A stretch of DNA of 64,000 nucleotides from contig JAJEKV010000215.1 of NCBI GenBank assembly GCA_021234155.1, positions 620,001 to 684,000 on the forward strand. Direction: 5' to 3'. This stretch comes from Isoetes taiwanensis. Taxonomy: Eukaryota > Streptophyta > Lycopodiopsida > Isoetales > Isoetaceae. Below, one piece after another: positions 1 through 13,252 of the stretch; within the stretch, counting starts at the first letter, position 1; every line of letters starts with the position of its first letter. The notes under the pieces are model-generated. The model was not told the DNA's origin. It was given only the letters and a program-made list of their open reading frames with translations, and made no database searches. A program made the position numbers and the translations under genes.

Positions 1-487
1 TAGTCATGGATATTGGCTATATTTGATAGAATATCATGTTCTGGTAACTCTTCCTGCCGTCATGATAGCCTGCGTTGACTATATCATACTGCTAAAGGAA
101 GATAAATTGCGTCCCAGGAAAAGAACGTGCTAAAGCTGTGCACACAAGTTGGTATTCCAATTACTCCTGTACTTGAGCAGGCTCAACTAATCTGTGCGAC
201 ATGCGAGGCTTTAAACCAGATTGGAGGGTATCTCAGTATCTTGAATTATATAGGATGGCCTCTCAATGACCACAACGAAAATATATCATCTGTTGATGCT
301 TCTTCTTCTTGGCCACATGCTAAATTGTTTGTATTTATCACAGATTGAAGGTGGTGGCCATATTTACATTGGATCCTACGAGGAGCCCGAGTTCGAGATA
401 AAAAGCGCATAAAGCAATACCAGTCCTTTGCAGTCTTAGATCATAAGAACCCTGCAGAGGGTCTACAGAACTGCCTCTCTACCTAAA
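1..487. other. Unassigned left edge
   Basis: No gene is supported here. A 73-codon open frame at 127-348 shows no family motif. The stretch may be the 5' part of the LINE that follows, but nothing recognisable links them. Confidence 0.4.
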
Positions 488-3400
488 GTGGAATGGCTTG
501 AACTGCCCTATTTCTTGATGGAAGCTAACACAACTAAAGAACTTGATATTCCATTCAGAAAAGGCATTGTCATGCTCGAGAAGGGAGAAGTGATCATGCA
601 AAGTTGGAAGGCAAATTTTAGATGTGATGAGCCCGTTTTGATTCTTTTTCCAGTTTGGACTTCTTTGAGGGGATTATGCTCTGAATACTGGAAAGACGCC
701 TCCCTCAAGCTAATTTGCAGTAGGAGACAACTCCTAAAGTGTGCATAATGATTGGCCTGCTAAAAAACATCCCAGAGGATGTTGCATTTAAAGTTTTTTT
801 TATATGGGAAATCGTGTTGGTTCCCCTTTAAGTTTGAAGGATTACTCGAGATCAGTGATGGGTGTTTGAAGAGGTTGCATGACCCAGATTGTGTAAACGT
901 GCAAGCTGATAAGAGTATACCTATGGAGGTAGAGCCTCTCCATGATGGCTTCAGAACAATGAGACATGGTAAAGGGACCAGAGGAGGAAGGTCTACATAC
1001 ATTTGGGGAGGAAGAGGCAAAGGTGGAAGCTTGTCCACAGAGAAGGAAAGCTCACGAGGTCCTGGTGAGCCTCGAGCTCAAAAGATCCAGTTTGAGGTAA
1101 CAGGTAACGGCGAAGGCATTTGCATCTCTACAGATGTATTTGAGGTAGAATAACTACTAAGAGTGGCCCCAATAAGACCATGGGCCCCATCCTAACAATT
1201 GCTAGGGAAGTTATTGAAGTTCTTGATGGGAATGGGTCTGCGCTACCTCAGAACCAGTCAGAAGATGACCTCCAATTGCCAATGGTTGGGCAAGGTACTA
1301 CTGTTCAACAATTTATTGAGGTACTAGAAAGGATTCAAGTTATTAGTAACGGTCTCAATAACCGTCTTGATAATGGATAGAGTGGCTCATCAGGTGAGCT
1401 GACAGTATAACTATGCCATCAGAAGGGCCCAGTAGCCACGCTGGAATATGATCCATTGGATAATATTCCAGCGATCAAGTTACTAGTGCTTGGTCTCAAT
1501 AACCGTCTTGATAATGGATAGAGTGGCTCATCAGGTGAGCTGACAGTATAACTATGCCATCAGAAGGGCCCAGTAGCCACGCTGGAATATGACCCATTGG
1601 ATAATATGATCCCTTGGGTAGCAAATAGCAACTATGATACATCAGGTGAAGCAGAGAAGATGGATATTGCAGATCCAAACTTGACTGAGAAGGAGAAGGC
1701 AGGGACTCAAGCTTAGGATAATAGGGTCCATGGAGGAAGATGCAATCAAGGAAATACATAATGAGGCTCCTTCGCACGACAAATCTCCATCTTCCAAAGC
1801 AAATACCGGGTGCTAGTTGCTCCAGGGATAAGGGCAACAAAAAGAAAAAGAAGCTCTGAAGGCTCGTTGGAAAGGTTGCATAAGTGCTCCTAACCAGGTA
1901 AAGCTATCTCCCTCTCCATTTCAAATGAAGGTGATATCTTGGAATTTGTGGGGAGTCAATGGATCCTTGAAAAGATCCAGAGTTCTTATTGCTTTGAGGT
2001 CAACGTCCGCTGATATCGTGCTCCTACAATAGCATCGACTTGATGACTTTAGCGCTAGATCCTTAGGGGACTAGATTAGGATTGGTGCAAAAGGAGAACC
2101 GCACTCCTATAGAAGAAGACAAAAGATTTAGTAGTTGAACAAATATATTACAGCCAGGACAGAAGGTGACAGGTGGTGATATTCACAACGGAAGAAGTAA
2201 GTTGAGGGTTGATCAATCTTTATGCATCAACCTCTCCTCATGAAAGGGAAAACATGTGAAAGAGTATTCAAGGTTGGGTAACCACACAAAATACAATGAA
2301 TCGGGTTTTAGGAGGTGACTTTATTAACATGACTGCTACATGGGATCAGAAGGTAAGCGTCCAAAGGAACTTGTCCCCATAGGAGAAGAGAGCATCGGAT
2401 CATTGGGCTTTTGTTGGTTTCCCCTATTGATCATCTATATTCCTGGACGAACAAGTGCAGAAAGGTTCTAAGAGAGTGTAATGTCTCTTCAACAGGTACT
2501 ATGTTGCGAAACCTGGAGGTTCTTTTCTTGATCAATGCTTTGTGGAGGCTGATGTAGGATTCATACAATCTGACCACACAACTCAATACATGTTCATGGG
2601 ATCCAATCAGATAAACAAGATTCGAAGCACTCCATTCAAATTTAACATCTTCTACCTTAGCAAGCCATAATTTTGCAATCCATTTAAAGCTTTCTTGAGC
2701 TCCCTTCCTGCACAAGATGATCTTCCAAGCATGTCAAGGTCGCATAACAAGCTCAAAACATTGCGAGCATGGATCAAGAATTGAGGAAAGAAGCGTGCTG
2801 CTAACTTTAGAGATCGCAAATTAGATTTTTGCAACCGCCTCAAAATGGTAAGGCAAAAACTTCTGTCAAAGCCCAATGCAGAATATTTGCACAACTTGGA
2901 GGAAAATTTGAAGATGAAACTAAAAGATATTGAGGAGGATGAGGCAAGGGGTGTAGTAGTTTGAGGCCCATGCCCACTAGTGTACTTAGCTAGACAAGAA
3001 AACTCTAAAGCATTTTTTAGATTGGCAGGCTCTAGACTTGCAGGGAATGGAATCATGGCAGTTGTAGACACCAACCAAAATAAAATTGGAGATTCAGATA
3101 CAACAAAAAAGTTCTTCTACAAGGAACATGAGAAATTGTTCTCCGAAAAAACAGAATCCAATGGATATGATATGGATTTAAATGAATGTCTAGACAATTT
3201 GCAACAAGAAATCTCTGTTGATGAGAATCAATCTATGCTCAGGGACATAATGCTCAAAGAGGTGCATAAGATATTGAGATCCATGCCTCGTGGAAAATTC
3301 CCTGGCCCAGACCTCTGGAATTCTTTATAGAATTCTGGAATGAGCTTAAAGGTGCATGCTGCCAGATCTCCGAGGAGCATGGGTTACCAAGACACTGCAT

Positions 3401-3690
3401 CCCCAACGGATGTGGTCTCAGACTTGGTTGGCTGGGCAAGCCATTACCTTGTCTATGCGGCAATCTCTCAGCTGGCTTCATAGCTCTTGTGCCCAAGGTT
3501 GAACATCCTCAAGCATTCTCAAAGTGGCACCCAAACCCAATTGCCCTTACAGGTGCAACATACAAAATTCTTGCTAAGTTGCTTGCTACAAAGCTCAAAC
3601 CCATCTTGTGCAGGGTTATAGGATAGGAACAGACTACCTTTCTTCCTAAGAGATGCATTTTTGACAATTATGTCATGGCTTCAAACATAA
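488..3690 (+). mobile_element. LINE-A, decayed non-LTR retrotransposon
   Basis: Pieces appear in the order of a plant L1-type LINE. An ORF1-like part (488-1153) has a DUF4283-style stretch with the core FPVWTSLRGLCSEYW and a Gly/Arg-rich tail. An endonuclease start follows at 1927 (MKVISWNLWGVNGS, then a stop), with GGDF near 2310 and SDHTT near 2570. The EN-RT linker is open at 2980-3330. The first reverse transcriptase block at 3460-3690 contains IALVPK and PIALTGATYKILAKLL. Similarity ends before the catalytic YADD box, so the 3' half is missing. Stops and frameshifts occur throughout, so it cannot encode an active enzyme. Family order is established knowledge; exact ends are estimates. 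Confidence 0.75.
1332..1607. repeat. Tandem duplication, 141-bp unit, inside LINE-A
   Basis: A 116-bp block at 1351-1466 recurs at 1492-1607 with one visible mismatch. The bases before each block also match loosely, giving a unit of about 141 bp. It lies between the ORF1-like and endonuclease parts and looks like a local duplication after insertion. Confidence 0.85.
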
Positions 3691-4465
3691 CCTCTCCCAA
3701 TTTTATACTTTACTTGATCATTACAAAACACCTCTATTGATCATTACAAAACACCTATCATACAATCTCATGAAAATATTATTTTTCATTGACCAAGTGT
3801 TTACATAACATAAGTTGTGGAATGATGCAGCAGCCCAAATGTCTTCTTTTATGTTCTCAACCGCAATGCACAAAATCATTCATGTTTCTCCATATACAAT
3901 TCATACATTTGATTCTATATGCCAAAGTAGAAAGCTTATCTTAAATTCCTCTCTATACATTTAAATTTAGGTACAACTACGCTTCCAAAGAAGTTTGAAA
4001 TCTCCATATCATACAATTTGAATCCCGCCAACTAAGCACCCTTGTCGTTTAAGTACAAGGAATCAAGAGAAAATTAGTATTTTTTTTCATTATGTATACG
4101 TACATGAAAGCCCTAAAATGAACCCCTCCAGGTTCTTGCACGATTTGGATGGTGCTTATAGGTGATCCCCCCCTCCCCCCTTCCCCAAGTAAATATTGGC
4201 CAGTGTCGTGTTTGAACTGCGTTAAAACTAAAAGAATGCAAAGTCTGTGAAAAAATGTGGTGTATTTTTTGTGCTTTATTATCTGTTATGAATGTACCGT
4301 GGATATGCCATGGTTTAAACACGACACTCGACAATCTTTACAACCAGTGTTTGGGACAAACTTTTTTATTGCCCATCTAAAAATTTCATATGTTCCTTCA
4401 GATGGTCGGATATATTTCAAGTTTCTAATAAAAAATTTGTATTGCCCTTGTAGAAATATGTAGCA
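3691..4465. other. AT-rich spacer after LINE-A
   Basis: No coding signal. A 21-bp phrase (TTGATCATTACAAAACACCT core) is repeated back to back at about 3715-3758, and a C-rich tract lies at 4166-4186. Confidence 0.4.
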
Positions 4466-4990
4466 CAATAATAGGGGGTTCCAGGGGGATTTGATATGGA
4501 TGTATAAATCACTATCCTCGAGACCATAGACTATATCCCTAAAACAATTGAATACGTTATTATTAAAAAAAAAAAAAAAAGAGTCAATAGAAAAAATAAG
4601 CGTGTTAGTTTGCTGGTTGCATTAGTTAAAGTATATTCATTGGGACATTCAATTTTTTTAGTAGAGGTTCGAGTCCCCCTATATCAAAATCTAAAATCTT
4701 AGGCGAACCCGTATAGAGATGAGCCCTGTATTTCATATTCTTTAACCTTAGGCAAGGCTGTATTTCATATTTCAAAATTATAAGCGCCCCCAGTCATAAG
4801 TGACCATAATCTAAACAAGAGGCACCTAGAGGCCCCAACCTACAAGCTGGGCTGTAGGATGAACAGATTCGACGAATGAGGTAGTCCAAGGTGCACCTCA
4901 TTATGCATAAAATTCTACAAAAATTTTTCTTGCGATGCGCTAGCTCAACCAAAAAATTTTTAATTTTAAATTTGTCAACCACTTTGACCA
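4466..4990 (+). mobile_element. SINE-like element with tRNA-type promoter, copy 1
   Basis: This stretch is homologous along its length to 54534-55060. It has a B-box-like GGTTCGAGTCCCC at 4665-4677 and a degraded A-box-like region about 60 bp upstream, the layout of a tRNA-derived pol III promoter. A run of about 17 A at 4565-4581 precedes the promoter. The better preserved second copy supports the call. The promoter does not sit at the left edge of the shared sequence, which is unusual for a simple SINE, so this could be a composite repeat. Confidence 0.5.
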
Positions 4991-5587
4991 AAAATTTTCA
5001 ATTTCGAATTTGCTAAACACTGATTACAATACTTGATAAAGGACAGCTGGGAGTGAGAAATACTAAGGGGCAATTTACATGCACCAGCTTCAAAGTTGAA
5101 GAAAAGTGGTGAAGGTCACGATTAACGACCACCGTACATGAATGACTCTACCTCAATGGCACATGTAAATCCTCCCTAAAGGGTGCTTTACATGTGCTGT
5201 GAAGAGGCAAAGCATCAGATGAAAAAAATGCTGAGCCATTTTTTACGACCATCGTGACGTTCTGTTCAATTTTCAGCATTTTCCATGATGCTGAGCCTCT
5301 TGGACGGCTAACCAGCATTCTTTTGCAAGTAGGCCTAGTCGCCAAATTTAGATTCCCCCCTTCTCCAATGAGGTGGGCACTTTAGAAGCAAATTTTAGAT
5401 TCGTCTTTTTTATTCGACCAATGGGGACCCTCCGAACCTAGTCGCCATGTCATCGTTGCCCCAGCGTTTTGCCGCATATTCATACAGGGGCAAAGGCCGA
5501 TCAGACACACAGATTATTGCCCTTCAGTTCAGCACTCAGCAGAAGAAGCTCCCTTATTTTTCCTTGATTCATCTTGCTTCCTGAATC
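4991..5587 (+). promoter_or_regulatory. Upstream region of aspartate kinase
   Basis: The 600 bp before the aspartate kinase start. No convincing TATA box is visible; CATATTCATACAG near 5475 is the only AT-rich candidate close enough. The bases before the ATG (5510-5587) are pyrimidine- and A-rich and are probably the 5' leader. The transcription start is not identifiable from sequence alone. Confidence 0.35.
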
Positions 5588-8490
5588 ATGTCTGTTCCGG
5601 CAATGGCACCTGCCGTAGCTTCTAACCCACATTGCCAGTTCCCCCATTTGTCGACTTTTCGTAGCCATCCTGCCTTAGATTTCGTGGTTCCCATTAAAAA
5701 TAGCGACTTGGGTGTCAGAATATCTTTGAGCTCCAATGTTTTGATTAAGGATAGGCAAGGGCATGCCAGAACTCTGTGTGTGAGAAGTCTAAGCGATGTA
5801 GCAGAAATTACTGTGCTAGACAGAACAGATTTGGAAACACAACTTCGGGAAGTACCTAACCTTCAACAGGAGCTAACCTGTGTTATGAAGTTTGGTGGCT
5901 CGTCTCTGGCATCCGCTGACAGAATGAAAGAGGTGGCTAATTTGATTTCCAGCTTTCCAAATGAGAGGCCTGTGATTGTGTTATCGGCTATGGGAAAGAC
6001 GACTAACAATCTTCTCAAGGTAAATAAGGCATCTTAACCCATTATATGAAACCCCTATATGAAATGATGATATGGACCTACATTTTTGTTTCTTGAGTTT
6101 GCAAGCATTTGTACATCGCTTGTCAACGTGACATCTTTGCACTCGATTTAGCCTGAGATTATCTGTTTCTAGAGATGAATAACAAGACCATTCTATCTAT
6201 TTTATAGGCGGGGGCTACTGCAATTAACTGTGGAGTTGGGAATTCCTGTACAATTGGGGAACTTCATGTTGTGAAGGATCTACACTTACGGTAATTACTT
6301 TGCTGATGAGTTTTATCATCACGCTCATGTTGCCAGCATGTTGCCTTGTTGATATCGTTTGCTTAATCAATCTGCAGTACTGTAGACGAGCTTGGGATTA
6401 GTGTCAATGTAATTTCAGGTAAGTTCCATGGTTTAAAGTTTCTGAACATCCTAACTGCTTCAGTAAGTTTTTTGGTCCAACACAATCTGTATAGGTCTCA
6501 TTGAAGAGTTGGAAGGACTTCTTAAAGGCATTTCTTTGATGAAAGAGTTAACAAACCGCACAAAGGATTATCTTGTTTCTTTTGGTGAGCGAATGTCTTC
6601 AAGAATTTTTGCAGCATATTTGAACAAGCTTGGACTGAAGGCAAAGCAGGTCTTTAATCTAAATGCATAGAAATGTTATGATTATAAATGTCTTTGTGAC
6701 TCACTGGAAGGCTTTTTAGTATGATGCACCAGATATAGGATTTGTTACCACAGATGATTTTATGAATGCCGATATCCTCGAAGATGCTTACCCAGCCTTA
6801 GCAAAGGCATTACTTGATAACTGGAATAATGAACCTGCAATTCCTATAATCACTGGATTCCTTGGGAAGGTATTATTTATCGAGAGTGTCAGAAAAGTTA
6901 TATGTAACTGTAGGGTAGTTCAAATTCATCAGCTTTACTTGGTCCCATAGGGAAAGAACACAGGTGCAATAACCACCCTAGGCAGAGGTGGAAGTGATTT
7001 AACTGCAACTGCTTTAGGGAGAGCTCTTGGGCTAAGGGAAATCCAGGTAAGTTCCTAATGTGGCTGCTCAATGCTTTCATCCCAGCTGCTGGACTAAAGC
7101 TTTACCTTTTAGGTCTGGAAAGATGTAGATGGCGTGCTTACCTGTGATCCAAATATACATTCAAATGCATTGCCAGTGCCATTTCTAACTTTTGATGAAG
7201 CTGCAGAACTTGCATACTTCGGTGCTCAGGTACAAGCATATACTTTTTCTCTCTACATATTCAGTTTTTCTTTCTTCTTCTTCTTTTTAAGTTAATTAAA
7301 CTGGTCAATAGGTTTTGCACCCGCAATCAATGAGGCCAGCAAGAGAGGCAAATATCCCTGTCCGTGTCAAGAATTCTTACAAAACCCTTGCAGCTGGGAC
7401 ACTTATAACAAAAACAAGAGACTTGAGCAAGGTTTGTTTTCACAGAATGGTACCAATCCACATACTCGGATGCCTTATTTTGGGTAAAATCATGCAGTCA
7501 CTTCTTACAAGCATTGTACTCAAGTCCAACGTGACACTGTTGGATATTGTAAGCACCCGCATGTTGGGGCATTACGGATTTCTTGCAAAGGTATGGTCCG
7601 TTTGGCTTGCAGTTATCTTATTCATCTACTTAGGAAAGAAAAACAGAATGGCAATACAGAAAGACAATAAAGGCTTATGTTTATGGCCAGTAATGATTGC
7701 ACATGCTTAGTTAGCGTTGTGATGACAATGACAGCAAGAAGTGTAAAAGAAAATTATGTCAAATGCTAGATGGTAAACATGGGAGAATGCTATTAAATGC
7801 AGAAATACATGGTCTTCTGGCTAACTATTCTCAAATGCATGACAGTTGCACAAATTGTTCTTAAAAAATGTCTAAAATCTGCTTTATGTTTTCCAGGTTT
7901 TTCAAGTCTTTCAGGAGTTTGGTATATCTGTTGATGTTGTTGCAACAAGCGAAGTCAGCATCTCATTGACTCTCGATCCAATCAAAACTTGGGACAGAGA
8001 GTTTGTTCATCTTGTTAGCAATAATTTAAGTGTTCTCGTTTGGTGTTGTCTGGAACTTCTATAACATGTAAGTGTGGTTGCAGGAATTGGATAAAGTAGT
8101 AGAAAAGCTGAAGGAGTTTGCACTTGTTAGAGTACTAGAGGGGAGATCAATTATTTCTTTGATAGGGAATGTCCAAAGATCTTCCTTCATTCTGGAGAAG
8201 GTACATCCTTATTATTGTTTGTTACTTGTATGTTATTTGTATGATATAGCAAATTTTGCTTATGCAGGCATTTAAGGTTTTCAAGGCCTCAGGGGTTAAT
8301 GTGCAAATGATCTCACAAGGTGCTTCAAAGGTTAGTTACCCCCAGTATTTTTGGTATCTATATCATTTTAAGTAGTACATGAGCTCCCTTATTACAGGTC
8401 AATATATCTTGTGTTGTAAATGATGACGAGGCCAAGCAATGTGTCAGGAAGCTGCACGCTGAATTTTTTGAAAAGGAGACGAGTACTTAG
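5588..8490 (+). CDS. AK: Plastid monofunctional aspartate kinase (13 exons)
   Basis: Phosphorylates L-aspartate, the first step to lysine, threonine, methionine and isoleucine, in plastids. Exons: 5588-6019, 6208-6290, 6378-6418, 6495-6649, 6720-6869, 6951-7046, 7113-7229, 7312-7431, 7498-7590, 7897-8013, 8084-8200, 8268-8330 and 8398-8490. They sum to 1677 nt, 558 residues, close to the usual 540-570 for plants. Residues 1 to about 80 look like a Ser-rich transit peptide. The kinase signature KFGGSS is at 101-106, GRGGSD at 298-303 and VWKDVDG at 320-326. Tandem ACT domains follow from about 405 to 558, so lysine-type feedback control is expected from the family. No homoserine dehydrogenase domain follows, so it is monofunctional. 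The exon 10 donor (GTTAGC) is weak; its choice rests on phase and homology. Reading frame is intact. Confidence 0.93.
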
Positions 8491-8800
8491 TGGTAGAATC
8501 TTGCAGGGCACTAGTGACTACAGTGGTTATACTGATTATTTCCCCCAAAATGGGCAATCAAATCTTTATCCATTTTGTTATCTTTGGACGCTTAAGTGAG
8601 GCTGTATTATCCTCAATTTATTATATATGTGGAAGATATTATTCCACATAACCAGGGTAAAATGATGTTACGGCTCCATTATTTAAGTTGGTGGTTCACC
8701 ACTTACATTAAAAAAATGAATGGAATAAATTTTATTGGTCATTGCATTGTTTTAATTTCTAGTCCTTCAAGGGATCTTCAGCACCATCTGTTGGATGAAG
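8491..8800. other. 3' flank of aspartate kinase
   Basis: Probable 3' untranslated region and flank. AT-rich words around 8610-8640 could serve as poly(A) signals, but no canonical AATAAA can be assigned with confidence. The triplicated array begins at its right edge. Confidence 0.4.
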
Positions 8801-10986
8801 CCCCATCGTTTTTACAGCTACACGCTTCAGAAAACATACATCAAGGTTCGTTGAAATTTACAACTATACGAAACAAATTATTCAAGTTGTTCACAAGAGG
8901 CATATTAATAGTATATGAATGCTATGGCAGGCATATTTTGATAGCCATCCATGTTAAGCCTTGCAATGGTCAGATTTAAAATGTTCTTTGCGCATAATGC
9001 ATTTGTGCATTTGTTAATCAGGAAGACAACAAACCATGCACTGTGGAAGACAACAAACCATATAGTGTGAAGCCTTAGAAACTAGGGCTAGCTATCAAAT
9101 TTGGAAGGCAATATCTCATTTGCCATAGTAAGATGCTACATGGTCTTAGGCATAAAGACATTCTTGAAGAATGCTGTAGTTTTCAAAGGCAAAAAGATAT
9201 TCTTGAACAGTGGTGCAGCTATAAAAGGAGTTCCATTGCCAGTTTCTCAACACTCTAGATCACCCCAATAGACTGCTATGGCTAAGTATAGACTGAAATT
9301 TTATCTAAGAAAAGCTTATATTGCATTCCTTATTGTTCACAAGTATATTTTTGCTTAGAACGTCGCTCTTACTGCCTTCGTTCCATGCATTACTTCCATA
9401 AGGGTAGGTGTGACAGTAAGGCATGTCCAGGGGTTGCCCCCGATCTTCTGGAAGTGCCCATCAATATGTTATTAGCTCTTTCTTGGGATGAAATCAACTA
9501 GATGCCCCCCTTCCTCTAACTAGATTTCACCTACTGGAACTCACTCATTCCATGATCTGCCAACTACCTTGGGTTTTGCAGCATGTGGTTGAGGCTACTG
9601 TTAAGAGTTCTGATGACTTTAGGAAGTCTTTTTTGGACTCATTTTGTTTATATTGTGGCTATTAGTACCAAGTTATTTTTACTTATTTTTTGTAATCTTT
9701 AATTATAAGTCCCTTCCTTTAGAGAGAGAGGGAGGAAGGAAGAGGGGGAGGGATGGAATCAAATTTGATTATTATATCTGTGAGACCGCCAGGTCTATAA
9801 TACGTTCAACTTGTACATTTAACATTATAAAACAAATCATCAAATATACCCTTTAATAGTAATGCAATAGTCTCTCCTACCTCTAACTCATCTATGTTTG
9901 AGGTTCTTAAATCATCGTCCCTATGCTCTAAAATATCAATGATACATCTTCTAATATGCAATCCTGGAAAATCAAAGAAAGCCATCAATGTGTCAGCACA
10001 TGCATCATGCTTCTCTTAAATATCTCTGTAAGCAGGGCAATGCAGAAGTACATATTCCTTAGCTTCAAGTATCTCAGACTCACATAGTCTTACACAGTCT
10101 AAGCTCGTGAGAAATGCCATTCCACTTGCCTACAACACCAAGCCTTGTTTTACTTCCGCATTGCTCTCCACCAAAATCATTACAAGATTTTACATATGGA
10201 AAGGACAATTGGACCAATACCTTTTCATACGACTTTCCAACTGCTTGTTCACCATATCAAAAGCCTTATCATTTGCCAAAAGTTCATCCCTCTACCCAAA
10301 TTTAGACAAGATTTAGTTAAGGTTATATGATGTGTAGAGTGGTTCATACTATGTAAACAATGTACTTGATTAGGTTTATGACAAGGATGTGGGCGTCAAG
10401 ACAATTGTAACCCTTTTGAATCCAGAATGACTGCAAAACGTTTAGCATATAAACTACTAACCATGACCATTCGAAAATTAGCTGGATCCATTTCACCGCC
10501 TGCTTTGTGGAGTGGACCTACTCTATTTATTTGCCATGGTTGTAGGAAGCCCTCTCGTAGCAATGCATTAAACAATTTTGACAAGATAGCAGCAACTCCA
10601 TCACCCTCCCCACTTAAACATTTCAGCTATAAGTCCATCTGCATCAGCAGCTACATTATTAGACAACTTTTGTAAACTGCAATGTATATCATCATCTACG
10701 CACCAATGGACACTTTTAAATTAAAACCCCTTTAAAACCCCTTTTTGTTTGGATGCATATTCACAGGGGGAGTGATTCCGGGCATCAAGAGCTGTTGGAT
10801 GGGCATATTTTCCCTTTATTCCTCGATGTAGACCGTAGATAGCAATCCTCATTTGTGGGGTATGCTTTTACAAGTTCTGATATACCGTATATCAAGGTTT
10901 GCAACATACTATAAGGTTTGAGGCAATGTACTGAATGGTGTTAATTTTGTATATATATTATACAATTTTTGGAGCTCTCGCCCCCG
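8801..10986. repeat. Triplicated unit, copy 1 (about 2.19 kb)
   Basis: First of three head-to-tail copies, beginning at CCCCATCG just beyond the aspartate kinase 3' flank. It matches copies 2 and 3 almost base for base, with small indels. It lacks about 50 bp present in copies 2 and 3 near 10247, and the polypurine tract near 9720 differs between copies. It contains a minus-strand LINE remnant and the left part of a MITE. Confidence 0.9.
9795..10660 (-). mobile_element. LINE-B remnant in copy 1
   Basis: Read on the minus strand, 10584-10400 encodes a reverse transcriptase block (core LLREGFLQPWQINRVG, then a degraded RPI-type motif). About 10060-9806 encodes the LINE C-terminus: a CES..E.E.VLLHCPAYRDI zinc-knuckle-like motif, then a stop at 9806. 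The RT catalytic core between them is deleted. Frames are broken. Confidence 0.65.
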
Positions 10987-13252
10987 CCCCATCGCTTTTT
11001 CTGACTACACGTTTCAAAAAACATACATCAAGGTTCGTTGAAATTTACAACTATACGAAACAAAATATTCAAGTTGTTCACAAGAGGCATAGTAATAGTA
11101 TATGAATGCTATGGCAGGCATATTTTGATAGCCATCCATGTTAAGCCTTGCAATGGTCAGATTTAAAATGTTCTTTGTGCATAATGCATTTGTGCATTTG
11201 TTAATCAGGAAGACAACAAACCATGCAGTGTGGAAGACAACAAACCATATAGTGTGAAGCCTTAGAAACTAGGGCTAGCTATCAAATTTGGAAGGCAATA
11301 TCTCATTTGCCATAGTAAGATGCTACATGGTCTTATGCATAAAGACATTCTTGAAGAATGCTGTAGTTTTCAAAGGCAAAAAGACATTCTTGAACAGTGG
11401 TGCAGCTATAAAAGGAGTTCCATTGCCAGTTTCTCAACACTCTAGATCACCCCAATAGACTGCTATGGCTAAGTATAGACTAAAATTTTATCTAAGAAAA
11501 GCTTATATTGCATTCCTTATTGTTCACAAGTATATTTTTGCTTAGAACGTCGCTCTTACTGCCTTCGTTCCATGCATTACTTCCATAAGGGTAGGTGTGA
11601 CAGTAAGGCATGTCCAGGGGTTGCCCCCGATCTTCTGGAAGTGCCCATCAATATGTTATTAGCTCTTTCTTGGGATGAAATCAACTAGATGCCCCCCTTC
11701 CTCTAACTAGATTTCACCTACTGGAACTCACTCATTCCATGATCTGCCAACTACCTTGGATTTTGCAGCATGTGGTTGAGGCTACTGTTAAGAGTTCTGA
11801 TGACTTTAGGAAGTTTTTTTTGGACTCATTTTGTTTATATTGTGGCTATTAGTACCAAGTTATTTTTACTTATTTTTTGTAATCTTTAATTATAAGTCCC
11901 TTCCTTTAGAGAGAGAGGGAGGGAGGGAGAGGGGGAGGGATGGAATCAAATTTGATTATTATATCTGTGAGACCGCCAGGTCTATAATACGTTCAACTTG
12001 TACATTTAACATTATAAAACAAATCATCAAATATACCCTTTAATAGTAATGCATTAGTCTCTCCTACCTCTAACTCATCTATGTTTGAGGTTCTTAAATC
12101 ATCGTCCCTATGCTCTAAAATATCAATGATACATCTTCCAATATGCAATCCTGGAAAATCAAAGAAAGCCATCAATGTAAAAGACATGCATCATGCTTCT
12201 AAAAATATCTCGTGCTTGAGGGCAATGCAGAAGTACATATTCCCTTCAAGTATCTCAGACTCACATAGTCTTACACAGTCTAAGCTCGTGAGAAATGCCA
12301 TTCCACTTGCCTACTTCAACACCAAGCCTTGTTTTACTTCCGCATTGCTCTCCACCAAAATCATTACAAGATTTTACATATGGAAAGGACAATTGGACCA
12401 ATACCTTTTCATACGACTTTCCAACTGCTTGTCATTCAACAAGAATGCTTAAATCATCCATTCTTTCCCATATATTTTTTTTGTTCACCATATCAAAAGC
12501 CTTATCATTTGCCAAAAGTTCATCCCTCTACCCAAATTTAGACAAGATTTAGTTAAGGTTATATGATGTGTAGAGTAGTTCATACTATGTAAACAATGTA
12601 CTTGATTAGGTTTATGAGGATGTGGGCGTCAAGACAATTGTAACCCTTTTGAATCCAGAATGACTGCAAAAAGTTTAGCATATAAACTACTAACCATGAC
12701 CATTTGAAAATTAGCTGGATCCATTTCACCGCCTGCTTTGTGGAGTGGACCTATTCTATTTATTTGCCATGGTTGTAGGAAGCCCTCTCGTAGCAATGCA
12801 TTAAACAATTTTGACAAGATAGCAGCAACTCCATCACCCTCCCCACTTAAACATTTCAGCTATAAGTCCATCTGCATCAGCAGCTACATTATTAGACAAC
12901 TTTTGTAAACTGCAATGTATATCATCTAAAGTGAACAAAAGATACTCTCCATTATAACTTCCATCTACGCACCAATGGACACTTTTAAATTAAAACCCCC
13001 TTCTGTTTGGATGCATATTCACAGGGGGAGTGATTCCGGGCATCGAGAGCTGTTGGATGGGCATATTTTTCCTTTATTCCTCGATGTAGACCGTAGATAG
13101 CGATCCTCATTTGTGGGGTATGCTTTTACAAGTTCTGATATACCGTATATCAAGGTTTGCAACATACTATAAGGTTTGAGGCAATGTACTGAATGGTGTT
13201 AATTTTGTATATGTATTATACAATTTTTGGAGCTCTCGCTCCCCCCCCCCGG
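10987..13252. repeat. Triplicated unit, copy 2 (about 2.27 kb)
   Basis: Second head-to-tail copy. Its left end matches 8803 onward, and its right end reaches the C-rich tract at 13240-13250. It contains the about 50 bp that copy 1 lacks, and extra bases near 12920 shared with copy 3. Confidence 0.9.
11982..12890 (-). mobile_element. LINE-B remnant in copy 2
   Basis: Counterpart of the remnant in copy 1. The RT block is at 12817-12629 and the C-terminal motif at about 12300-11993, both minus strand. A KAFD-type RT box region is partly kept near 12500. It is broken and was amplified with the unit, not by separate insertion. Confidence 0.65.

Noticed and set aside
5588-8490. Bifunctional aspartate kinase-homoserine dehydrogenase
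   Set aside because: The frame ends after the second ACT domain at 8490, and no homoserine dehydrogenase sequence follows in the next several kb.
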